From Sandaracinomonas limnophila (GTDB taxonomy: Bacteria; Bacteroidota; Bacteroidia; Cytophagales; Spirosomataceae): a stretch of DNA of 64,000 nt. The notes beneath the pieces were generated by a model. That model did not search any database. It had not been told where the DNA came from and saw only the letters and a program-made list of their open reading frames with translations. Both the position numbers and the translations under genes were made by a program. Shown one piece after another: positions 25,243 to 32,675 of this stretch (position 1 is the first letter of the stretch; every line of letters begins with the position of its first letter). Where the stretch lies: positions 124,001-188,000 of the forward strand of contig NZ_SACY01000001.1 in the NCBI RefSeq assembly GCF_004005965.1, written 5' to 3'.

Positions 25243-25935
25243 CTAGTTTATGGCAAGTGTTAGTCCAATTGCCAGCAATTGACTGTCTATGGTTAATTTT
25301 CCTGTGTTTGATTCCGAAGGGATTAAGGAAGATTGATAATTGTAGGAAATAATTAAGTCAGTAGTTGTATTGACTTTGGCAGTAATTGCAAGTCGAAATC
25401 CTTTGAAAAATTTTATTCCATCAAACTGTGAATTTCCTGAAAGCGAATAAAATGAGCTGGCAGTTTGTTGTTGTCCTTGAAGTAATTTATTAGCAATTAT
25501 TTGTGTTTCTGCATGGATGGAAAATCGTTTTACCAAATGAAGCACATAACCTAAGCCGATCGTGGCTCCTAGGTAATCTGTGTTATAAAGCAGGGCAATT
25601 TGTTGGATATTACCTACGGCATTTAGTTGGGACATTTGGATGCCTGCACTATATGTAAATTGACTTAAAATTTTCGATAAAAGTGGTTTTTTTGAAAATT
25701 TTAATACCTTTTCAGGAGATTTTGATTGTAGGTTCAATGTATCTAAAAAATTCCCTAAAAATGTTGCTTGTATTGTATTACCAGTTCCAGATTTTAAGTA
25801 ATCTACTTGATAGCCTTGAGAATTTTCTAAATGATAGGTCGATATATTTCTACCAAAAGATAAGTTTAGTTTTTGACTATATAGGTTGGGAGTAATGAAA
25901 AATAAGGTCAATAGTTGTAGAACTATTTTTTTCAT
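25243..25935 (-). CDS. Putative outer-membrane beta-barrel protein
   Basis: A 230-residue protein with a signal peptide (MKKIVLQLLTLFFITPNLYSQ) and alternating hydrophobic/polar strands, ending in a strand with an aliphatic tail (LLAIGLTLAIN). Segments such as YNTDYLGATIGLGYVLHLVKRFSIHAETQII look like barrel hairpins. No Pfam-level family is recognised; PorP/SprF-like or an OmpW-like barrel are possible. It lies 19 bases upstream of the S74 fibre gene on the same strand, so the barrel and the fibre may be made together. Confidence 0.6.
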   Translation of the reverse strand: MKKIVLQLLTLFFITPNLYSQKLNLSFGRNISTYHLENSQGYQVDYLKSGTGNTIQATFLGNFLDTLNLQSKSPEKVLKFSKKPLLSKILSQFTYSAGIQMSQLNAVGNIQQIALLYNTDYLGATIGLGYVLHLVKRFSIHAETQIIANKLLQGQQQTASSFYSLSGNSQFDGIKFFKGFRLAITAKVNTTTDLIISYNYQSSLIPSESNTGKLTIDSQLLAIGLTLAIN

Positions 25936-26062
25936 GTTAAATGCATTTATTTATTTGAAAATAAAACTACATTTAGCCAATAATATCGCCTATTATTTTT
26001 CTTTTAGGTTTATCCCATATTCCGAATCTGAAACTAATTACAAATTTGTTTACACATAATTT

Positions 26063-27235
26063 TTAGATTTCAAATCCAGAAAGATATTCAGATGGTGTAC
26101 TGTTATAAAAACGGTTAAAGGCTCTATAAAATGAGCTTTTGGATGAAAATCCAGATTCTAAAGCAACGGCCTCAATTGTAAAATTATTAAGTGTTTCTTT
26201 ATTTAGCTTTTGTAAAAAATGCGATAATCGCTTTTCATTTAGATAATCATTAAAGCGCTTATCGTAATAATTATTTATAATATAAGATAAGTCTCTAATA
26301 GGGATATTTGCTTCAACTGCTACCTGACTTACTGTCAAGTTGGGTTTTAAATAAGCTTTTGAATTATCAAAATAAGTTTCTAACTGTTCAATTTCTTTTG
26401 AATAATCTCCATAAATAAATGGAATTTTATCCAATTCATTTTCAATAAGTTTAGATTTTGTTTCTTTATATTTTACGAATGGTAAACCAGTAAGTGTTTG
26501 TGGATAAATTAGCAAATAAGTACAAATAACAAAAAAAGAAATTCCAAGTAAAAGGTTGGGTATTAGGTTTAAGAAATTGTTACTAAATAAATTTTCAATT
26601 GAAAAATATAGTGCAATTGAACTTAACAATGCTAAAAGTATACAGGTATTTGCTGCAGTAAAAACTTTCAACCAATTAAGGACTAATTTTATTTGAATTG
26701 CTATTTTTTGATTAGGATTTTTAGAATTGAATTTATAAATGAGTTCCCATTGAAAAATTAAATAAATAATAGCTTGAATTGGTCTAAATAAAAAAAATAG
26801 ATTTTCTGAAAATAATCCTTGTTGTTTTTGAATGGAAAAATTTTTGTCATTTATAATTTGAATAATCAGTTGAATTTTTTCCGAATTAGGACGCAAATAA
26901 AAAGGTAAATAATTTATACTAAAGAAAAGGAAGGGTAATAAATGTAAGATGTCTATTTTATTGAACTTTTGTTCATTAAATAACATAGATCTTACATAAA
27001 AATATCCTAATGGTGGAATTAAAAATGTTATTGGTGCAGCTGTACGGTAAAAGAAGGGAACTTCTAAAATGGTTCCAGTAAAAATTAAAATGTAAATAGT
27101 AACAGTCCAAATTTGAAATAATATAAAAAAAGATAATACGTAATCTGAAAAGGATCTTATCGCATTTTTTTTAACAAGTAAAACAAATACTGAAAGTAAA
27201 CCACAAATTATACTAGCTTTTAGGAAATCTATCAT
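26063..27235 (-). CDS. Membrane-bound AraC-family regulator
   Basis: A 390-residue protein: about seven hydrophobic segments in residues 1-235 and a C-terminal AraC-type double helix-turn-helix (about 290-388) with IPIRDLSYIINNYYDKRFNDYLNEKR and AVALESGFSSKSSFYRAFNRFYNSTPSEYLS. Such 7TM-HTH proteins sense a signal in the membrane. On the same strand the barrel gene begins 127 bases downstream of its stop, so it may regulate the barrel-fibre pair; this is inference from position only. It follows the molybdopterin hydroxylase gene by 25 bases. Confidence 0.85.
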   Translation of the reverse strand: MIDFLKASIICGLLSVFVLLVKKNAIRSFSDYVLSFFILFQIWTVTIYILIFTGTILEVPFFYRTAAPITFLIPPLGYFYVRSMLFNEQKFNKIDILHLLPFLFFSINYLPFYLRPNSEKIQLIIQIINDKNFSIQKQQGLFSENLFFLFRPIQAIIYLIFQWELIYKFNSKNPNQKIAIQIKLVLNWLKVFTAANTCILLALLSSIALYFSIENLFSNNFLNLIPNLLLGISFFVICTYLLIYPQTLTGLPFVKYKETKSKLIENELDKIPFIYGDYSKEIEQLETYFDNSKAYLKPNLTVSQVAVEANIPIRDLSYIINNYYDKRFNDYLNEKRLSHFLQKLNKETLNNFTIEAVALESGFSSKSSFYRAFNRFYNSTPSEYLSGFEI

Positions 27236-27260
27236 CTTATAAAACTTTTACAATTTATTC

Positions 27261-29471
27261 TCAGCTAAGTTCCTCCACAAACGGCTGGTTATACAGCCTC
27301 TTCCCTTTAGCTTGATACAAGGCATTTGCTAAGGCCGCAAATACGGGTGGATAAGCGGGTTCTCCCATGCCAGAGGGGTCAATTTCGTTTTTTACATATT
27401 GCACATCAATGGCTTTTGGGGCTTCATTCATGCGAATCATGCGGTAAGTATGGAAATTGTTGGCCTGTGGTACGCCGTTTTCGATGGTCATTTTGCCGTA
27501 CATGGCCGTTCCGATACCGTCTACAATGCTTCCTTCTGCCAAATTATATAATCCGTCGGGATTAATGACAATTCCACAATCGATGGCGCAATATACTTTA
27601 TTTACGATAGGCTCTCCATTTTTGATTTCAAGGTCAATTACGTGGGCAGCGTATGAATCGTGACAGAAATAGGCAGAAAAGCCTAATTTTTTTGATTTTT
27701 TTAGTGTATCCCAGTTCGATTGCTTTCTGGCCAATTCAATTACTTTCGCATAGCGATCTGCTTCGTACTCATTGTTTTGGCCCACTGGTTTTTCTTGGGC
27801 TCGATGCAATAATTCCAATCGGAAATCTATGGGATCTTTTCCTGCCACTTCAGCCACTTCATCCAAAAAGGATTGTTCTGCTGCCGCAATAAAATTGGAA
27901 CGTGGTGCACGGAAGGAACCGACAGTAATGTTAGAATCAATGGTCCAATCTTCAGCCAAATAATTGTCCACCGCTCCTGCTGGGAAACGGTTGGCATATA
28001 AGGGTGACTCTGGAATTCCACCAGCTTTTACATGGAAACCAATCAAATTGTTATTTGCATCCAAGGCAGCTCGATACGTTGCGGTATAGGTTGAACGGTA
28101 AATTCCGGCTGTCATGTCGTCTTCACGGGTGTACAATAAATTTACCGGTGCTTTAACTTGTTGCGATATTAAAGCGGCTTCTATTAACCAGTGGGCATAA
28201 GATCTTCGACCATATCCCCCACCTAAGCGAGTCATTTTAATGTCGATGTTTTCAACTGGGATGTTTAATCGGGCCGAAAGAGCTTGTTCTGTAAACTCGG
28301 GTTTTTGCAAGGGGCCTGATAATTCTATTTTATCGCCTTTCACATCTGCAAAAAAATTCATAGGTTCCATACAATTGTGGGCCAGATAAGGACCATTGTA
28401 CGTCCTTTCAATCACTTTTGCAGCATTTTTAAAGGCTTCGTCTACATTTCCGTCTTTTCTTCGAACAGTGGCTGGTTTGTTCAATTGTTCCTTCATTTGG
28501 GACAAATGAGTGTTGGTATTTTCCAATCCTGCTGGAATTTTTTCCACCAATTTCCGGCCCAACATGTTTCGATTTTGCGTGTAAGAAGTAATCGGCTGCC
28601 ATTCAGCTTTTACTTCTTTTTTAGCTTTCATAACTGCCCAGGTTGAAGTTCCAACAATGGCAATCACCTCATTAAATGTGGTGGTATCGAAAAAGGTTTT
28701 TTCGTAGTTTTCGTTAAAAATTTTGATGGAAAAGGCATCTACAATGCCTTTCATTTTTTTGATGGGTGTTGCATCAAAACTTTTTAACGTTAAACCAAAA
28801 GCTGGTGGATGTACAACCATGGCATGCAACATGCCTGGTTTATGGGTGTCTATGCCATATAAAGGTTGACCGGTAACAATTTTTTTGATGTCAACATTTT
28901 GTTGCGAATGTCCAATGATGTTGAAGTCTTTGACCGATTTCAAAGGAACATTTTTAGGAACCTCTAACTTACTTGCCAAATCGGCCAATTCGCCATAAGT
29001 AGCTTTTTTGCCAGATTTTTGATGGATTAAGACTCCTTTATCAGTTGTAATTTCTTCTACCGGAACTTGCCATTGTTGAGCTGCCGCTTGGCGTAATAGT
29101 TGTCGAGCCGTAGCACCTGCATTGCGAAGCGTGTTCCAACCCGAATGAATGGCCTGACTGCCTCCTATAAATTGTCGGGTAAAATGCTTGGTATCTAAAT
29201 CGGCTTGAATAACTTGAATTTTTTTAAAATCAACATCCAACTCCTCTGCCACAATCATGGGCATTGAGGTTTTTACGCCTTGTCCCGCCTCTGGGTTCGG
29301 CGACATAATCTGAATGATGTTATCAGAAGTAATTTTAACAAATCCATTTAACTCTGTTAACGAATTTGTGGCCTGTACAGATGTTGATTTTCCTGTGGCA
29401 AACACAGAAAAACTTAACATAAATCCGCCCCCTGCCAAGGCTGTTGATTGTAAAAAGGATCTGCGGTTCAT
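27261..29471 (-). CDS. Molybdopterin-binding subunit of a xanthine dehydrogenase-family hydroxylase (IorB-like)
   Basis: A 736-residue protein with a twin-arginine signal (MNRRSFLQSTALAGGGF) followed by the aldehyde oxidase/xanthine dehydrogenase molybdopterin-binding fold in the exported isoquinoline-oxidoreductase-beta arrangement. Seen: MSPNPEAGQGVKTSMPMIVAEELDVD, GGSQAIHSGWNTLRNAG, YNGPYLAHNCMEPMN, TRLGGGYGRRSY, GSFRAPRSNF and GMGEPAYPPVFAALANAL with the catalytic Glu region. These enzymes hydroxylate aldehydes or N-heterocycles and normally need a small [2Fe-2S] subunit; no gene for it is in the window. A palindrome sits just upstream of the start. Confidence 0.9.
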   Translation of the reverse strand: MNRRSFLQSTALAGGGFMLSFSVFATGKSTSVQATNSLTELNGFVKITSDNIIQIMSPNPEAGQGVKTSMPMIVAEELDVDFKKIQVIQADLDTKHFTRQFIGGSQAIHSGWNTLRNAGATARQLLRQAAAQQWQVPVEEITTDKGVLIHQKSGKKATYGELADLASKLEVPKNVPLKSVKDFNIIGHSQQNVDIKKIVTGQPLYGIDTHKPGMLHAMVVHPPAFGLTLKSFDATPIKKMKGIVDAFSIKIFNENYEKTFFDTTTFNEVIAIVGTSTWAVMKAKKEVKAEWQPITSYTQNRNMLGRKLVEKIPAGLENTNTHLSQMKEQLNKPATVRRKDGNVDEAFKNAAKVIERTYNGPYLAHNCMEPMNFFADVKGDKIELSGPLQKPEFTEQALSARLNIPVENIDIKMTRLGGGYGRRSYAHWLIEAALISQQVKAPVNLLYTREDDMTAGIYRSTYTATYRAALDANNNLIGFHVKAGGIPESPLYANRFPAGAVDNYLAEDWTIDSNITVGSFRAPRSNFIAAAEQSFLDEVAEVAGKDPIDFRLELLHRAQEKPVGQNNEYEADRYAKVIELARKQSNWDTLKKSKKLGFSAYFCHDSYAAHVIDLEIKNGEPIVNKVYCAIDCGIVINPDGLYNLAEGSIVDGIGTAMYGKMTIENGVPQANNFHTYRMIRMNEAPKAIDVQYVKNEIDPSGMGEPAYPPVFAALANALYQAKGKRLYNQPFVEELS

Positions 29472-29487
29472 AGGTTCTTATTTTACA

Positions 29488-29514
29488 CTCCCGCTCAGCT
29501 CTGCTGAGTGGGAG
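29488..29514. repeat. CTCAGC-type palindrome, copy 1
   Basis: 27-nt hairpin: CTCCC-G-CTCAGC, a TCT loop, then GCTGAG-T-GGGAG. It shares the CTCAGC/GCTGAG(T) core with the two copies at 38819-38841 and 38937-38959. It lies 17 bases upstream of the molybdopterin hydroxylase start. Confidence 0.8.
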
Positions 29515-29636
29515 AATACTAATTTAATCCTTTTTTCGCTAAAAACTCATACAATAAATCAGCAATTTTTATCTTTCTCAAAATCTTCTTTTTTGATTCC
29601 AATGGCACAAACCGAATCCGATGAACTGGCAATGTA

Positions 29637-29975
29637 GTAGGATATCGTTCCATAGATACTGTTGCTTCATATATGAACGAGGAGGCAGTTGGAAATGCCA
29701 TTCAGCAGAGTTGCTAGGGAAGATTTGTTTATTACAACCAAATTGTTGATTCAAAGAGATGGATTTGATGATGTTTGGTGCAGAAATTATTGCTGCTGTC
29801 AATCAAATTGTATACCAAGTCTCGAATGATTGAAAATTTCTCCATTTTCGATTTTGCTTTAAGTGAATCGGATCTAAATGAAATAAAATCCTTAGATTTG
29901 AACTCTAGTCAGTTTTTTGACCATCGAGATGTTAATATGATTCAGTGGATGGCCGACAGAGATTTGAAAATATAG
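29637..29975 (+). pseudogene. Scrambled relic of an aldo/keto reductase gene
   Basis: Pieces of a typical aldo/keto reductase follow each other in the correct order but in different frames. They are VGYRSIDTVASYMNEEAVGNAIQQS (29637-29711, catalytic-Tyr region), a TAG, then REDLFITTKLLIQRDGFDD (from 29716), GAEIIAAVNQIVYQ (near 29780) and the intact C-terminus RMIENFSIFDFALSESDL...FFDHRD...WMADRDLKI (29823-29975). About 115 of the usual ~280 residues remain. The N-terminus and two internal stretches are gone. It lies directly upstream of nagB. No function is possible. Confidence 0.85.
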
Positions 29976-29981
29976 TTTTTT

Positions 29982-30680
29982 ATGAACATTACTTATTTAG
30001 ATTCATACGCAGCTCTTTCTGAAAAGGCTTCATCTATTATTGTACAAGAAGTGGAGGCAAATCCTTCTCTTCTATTTTGCGCTGCTACAGGTGGAAGTCC
30101 TACTGGAATGTATGCAGAAATGGCTAAAAAGAAGGAAGTTTTTCAGCAAATGCGCGTGATTAAAATGGATGAATGGGGTATTATCCCCTTGTCGCACAAA
30201 GATTCTTGTGAAACCTACCTGCATCAACATTTGTTAGGTCCTTTAGGCATTCCAACATCTCGTTATACCACATTTGATACCTCTCCCGAAATGGTGGAGG
30301 CAGAATGCAAGCGAATCAATGAATTTATTGGGGTAAATGGTCCTTTAGATATTTGTATTTTAGGATTAGGTAAAAATGGTCATATAGCCTTCAATGAGCC
30401 TGCAGAAACTTTACAGCCTGATTTTCATAAAGCTATTTTGGCTGAAAGTACTATTCAACACGACCCTGCGCTTTCAGCTGGTTCAGAACCCGCTTATGGA
30501 CTTTGCGTGGGCATGAAAGGCATTATGCAATCGAAAAAGATTATCTTTTTAATTACCGGCAAGGGCAAGCAAGATGCTTTGAAACGAATTTTGACCAAGC
30601 AAATTGGCAGCGACTGCCCTGCTTCTTTTTTATGGTTGCATCCAAATGTTGAATGCCTAATTGACTCGTCTGCGGTTTAA
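29982..30680 (+). CDS. nagB: Glucosamine/galactosamine-6-phosphate deaminase (isomerase)
   Basis: A 232-residue sugar-phosphate isomerase of the NagB family. Motifs: ATGGSPTGMY (phosphate loop), IKMDEWG (catalytic Asp), and GLGKNGHIAFNEPAET with the proton-relay His and Glu. It turns hexosamine-6-phosphate into a ketose phosphate and ammonia. It is shorter than E. coli NagB (266) and lacks the allosteric C-terminal tail, like the AgaI/GlmD-type relatives, so the exact hexosamine is not certain. Its last 128 bases overlap the convergent FemAB-like gene. Confidence 0.85.
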   Translation: MNITYLDSYAALSEKASSIIVQEVEANPSLLFCAATGGSPTGMYAEMAKKKEVFQQMRVIKMDEWGIIPLSHKDSCETYLHQHLLGPLGIPTSRYTTFDTSPEMVEAECKRINEFIGVNGPLDICILGLGKNGHIAFNEPAETLQPDFHKAILAESTIQHDPALSAGSEPAYGLCVGMKGIMQSKKIIFLITGKGKQDALKRILTKQIGSDCPASFLWLHPNVECLIDSSAV

Positions 30681-31830
30681 ATTTAAACGGACTTCTTTGA
30701 TTCCATACTATTTTAGGCTCAAGCAAAGGAAAAATCCAAGATAAATTTTGGTGAATTAGAGGGTTTGTATGGCGCATGAAACCGATTAATTCAACCGGCT
30801 CTGCCCCTATTGAACTTTTAATTTCAAGGGCAGTTCGACCAAAATTTATACTTGAAAAATGTTGGGCAATTCCACAAGCAATTATATCGTACAACATATT
30901 CAAATACAGCATTTTTTCTCGCTGTATACTTTCTTCGTACCCTAAGAAATACGTTTCTAATTCCTTTCCATGACGGATTATTGTAGTGAATCCAACCAAT
31001 TCATCTCCTAAATAATATCCACGTAAGATGAAATCCTCTCCCAGCTGTTTTTTAAACTCGTAAAAATGATTCTCTGGTAGAAAAAATGTATTGATAGGCG
31101 CATTTTGCGCCACATGTAAATAAAGTTGATGAATTTTTGCTTGGTTCGATAAGATATCCTCTACGCTCAGTTCTTTTGAGATAAGCTCTGCACCTTTTTT
31201 TCTACATCGTTTGAATTGATCTCTGTATTTTTTTTGCAAATCATTTACATAATCTGCTTCACTTTTCCAATTCGATTCAATGGAAAAAAGCATGGCAGGT
31301 TGTGTCGAAAATTCAAAATCATTTTGGAAAGTTGATGAGGTATTTTGAGTCACATTAAAATCTTTGATAAGTTTAATGTGGGCCTTTTTGTTCCAATTTT
31401 TAGCGATTAAATCTAAGGTTTCAACAACTTTTTGTTCATTTGCTTGGGGAGAAACGGCATAAGCATTTTGTCCGCTCAACATATTATTTCCCCAAATGAA
31501 AATTTTAGATGAAAAATTTTTGAAAAGAAAATTTCGAACTTGACTTTTAAAACAATTATCTCGATTGCCAAAACTGTTCAATGCCTCTAATTCAAGTTCT
31601 TGGATAAGGGCAGTTGCCACTAATTCCTTTTCATCAAATAAACCTACAAAAGTGCATTGCATGTTTTTGGGTGCAGCATTTTCAAGAACTTTTAAATACT
31701 TTGTTTGAAGAAAAATGCAAGAAGATGAAACAGAATCCCAGGAATTTGGTAAATCCTTTACAGAATTGAAAAACTGGTACGAATAATTGTTTGTCAAGGT
31801 GTTGGTAATAATAAGTTTAAACAAACTCAA
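30553..31830 (-). CDS. FemAB/GNAT-fold acyltransferase-like protein
   Basis: A 425-residue protein whose middle reads like a FemAB-type GNAT domain: YVNDLQKKYRDQFKRCRKKGAEL, FILRGYYLGDELVGFTTIIRHGKELETYFLGYE, then YLNMLYDIIACGIAQ and LNFGRTALEIKSSIGAEP. Relatives usually end shortly after a WNQRSPFK-like motif, which here falls right at the nagB stop. The extra ~40 C-terminal residues are antisense to nagB and probably reflect loss of the original stop. The start is a TTG (31830 or 31824), since no ATG is well placed. Function is unknown; peptidoglycan bridge or acyl transfer is only a family-level guess. Confidence 0.72.
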   Translation of the reverse strand: MSLFKLIITNTLTNNYSYQFFNSVKDLPNSWDSVSSSCIFLQTKYLKVLENAAPKNMQCTFVGLFDEKELVATALIQELELEALNSFGNRDNCFKSQVRNFLFKNFSSKIFIWGNNMLSGQNAYAVSPQANEQKVVETLDLIAKNWNKKAHIKLIKDFNVTQNTSSTFQNDFEFSTQPAMLFSIESNWKSEADYVNDLQKKYRDQFKRCRKKGAELISKELSVEDILSNQAKIHQLYLHVAQNAPINTFFLPENHFYEFKKQLGEDFILRGYYLGDELVGFTTIIRHGKELETYFLGYEESIQREKMLYLNMLYDIIACGIAQHFSSINFGRTALEIKSSIGAEPVELIGFMRHTNPLIHQNLSWIFPLLEPKIVWNQRSPFKFKPQTSQLGIQHLDATIKKKQGSRCQFAWSKFVSKHLACPCR

Positions 31831-31952
31831 ATGGACTAAAAGTTCCCTTTTTCAGATATTTTTTATTTTAGACAAAAATTGTACTATTTTAATATGTCGA
31901 TAAAATTTATTAATTTTGTTTTTGCATTTAAAGTTCAAATTGTATTTAATTT

Positions 31953-32585
31953 ATGAAAAAATATCTATTATTAATCGTTTTTTTATTTTGTGTTTTTACG
32001 GGATATTCTCAAGTGGGTTCCATTGAATTGAGCACAGGAGGATTTTCATTTATTCCTGCATTTACCTCAAAAGAGCCTAATATTATTATTAATGCAGGTA
32101 CAAATCAGACAAAGAAATTAACTGGAAATATCATGTTTATGACAAGGGTGAGAAGTATGACTCCCAATACGGTTGTAATCATGACACGCTACAAATTAAT
32201 TGACCGTAAGTTTAAAGCTATTTTAGGAGTTCATTTACCCGCTATGCAGGTAACACCAGATTATCAAGTTACTAGTTTTTTTGGACAAGAATTAGCGACC
32301 TCCTATCCTATTTCAAAAGAATGGAACATCGGAACTTTTACCTTGCATGGAAAAGGGAGAAATTCAGATTTTGAAGCCCTATTGTTGGCAGGAAATGCCA
32401 TATTTCATAAAAAAAGTTGGGGAGTAATGAGTCAGGCTTACTATTTAAATGTTGGTAATTTAACAGGGTTGGCAGAAACGCTAACTTATGATATCAATAA
32501 AACATTTCAATTGAAAGGTTTTATAAATTATACATTTACGGATGCTTCGGTAATTGGAACGGTTGGTGTGAAGTATAATCTGTAA
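31953..32585 (+). CDS. Putative outer-membrane beta-barrel protein
   Basis: A 210-residue protein with a signal peptide (MKKYLLLIVFLFCVFTGYSQ) and a body of amphipathic strands (FMTRVRSMTPNTVVIMTRYKLI, KLTGNIMF, TFQLKGFINYTFTDASVIGTVGVKYNL) ending in a typical barrel C-terminal strand. No named family is recognised. A -7-like TAATTTTG lies at 31911-31918 without a clear -33 partner. It stands alone between the divergent FemAB-like gene and the T9SS esterase gene, which has its own promoter. Confidence 0.6.
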   Translation: MKKYLLLIVFLFCVFTGYSQVGSIELSTGGFSFIPAFTSKEPNIIINAGTNQTKKLTGNIMFMTRVRSMTPNTVVIMTRYKLIDRKFKAILGVHLPAMQVTPDYQVTSFFGQELATSYPISKEWNIGTFTLHGKGRNSDFEALLLAGNAIFHKKSWGVMSQAYYLNVGNLTGLAETLTYDINKTFQLKGFINYTFTDASVIGTVGVKYNL

Positions 32586-32622
32586 GATCAATTTTATATT
32601 TTGGGGCTTTAAAAAGAAATTA

Positions 32623-32653
32623 TTTGATTAATTTTTCAAAGAGATTATATTTG
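32623..32653 (+). promoter_or_regulatory. Promoter of the T9SS esterase gene
   Basis: TTTG (32623-32626), a 19-base spacer and TATATTTG (32646-32653) match the Bacteroidota consensus. The ATG follows at 32676. Confidence 0.72.
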
Positions 32654-32675
32654 TTATTGCAACAATAATAATTGA

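Noticed and set aside
25936-26062. Possible small RNA or promoter in the 127-base gap before the barrel gene
   Set aside because: AT-rich, no hairpin, no TTG/TAnnTTTG pair on the minus strand that I could find.
29519-29802. Two minus-strand frames (60 and 74 aa) between the hydroxylase and nagB
   Set aside because: They lie antisense to the aldo/keto reductase relic, whose protein pieces are recognisable on the plus strand; no family is recognised in the minus frames.
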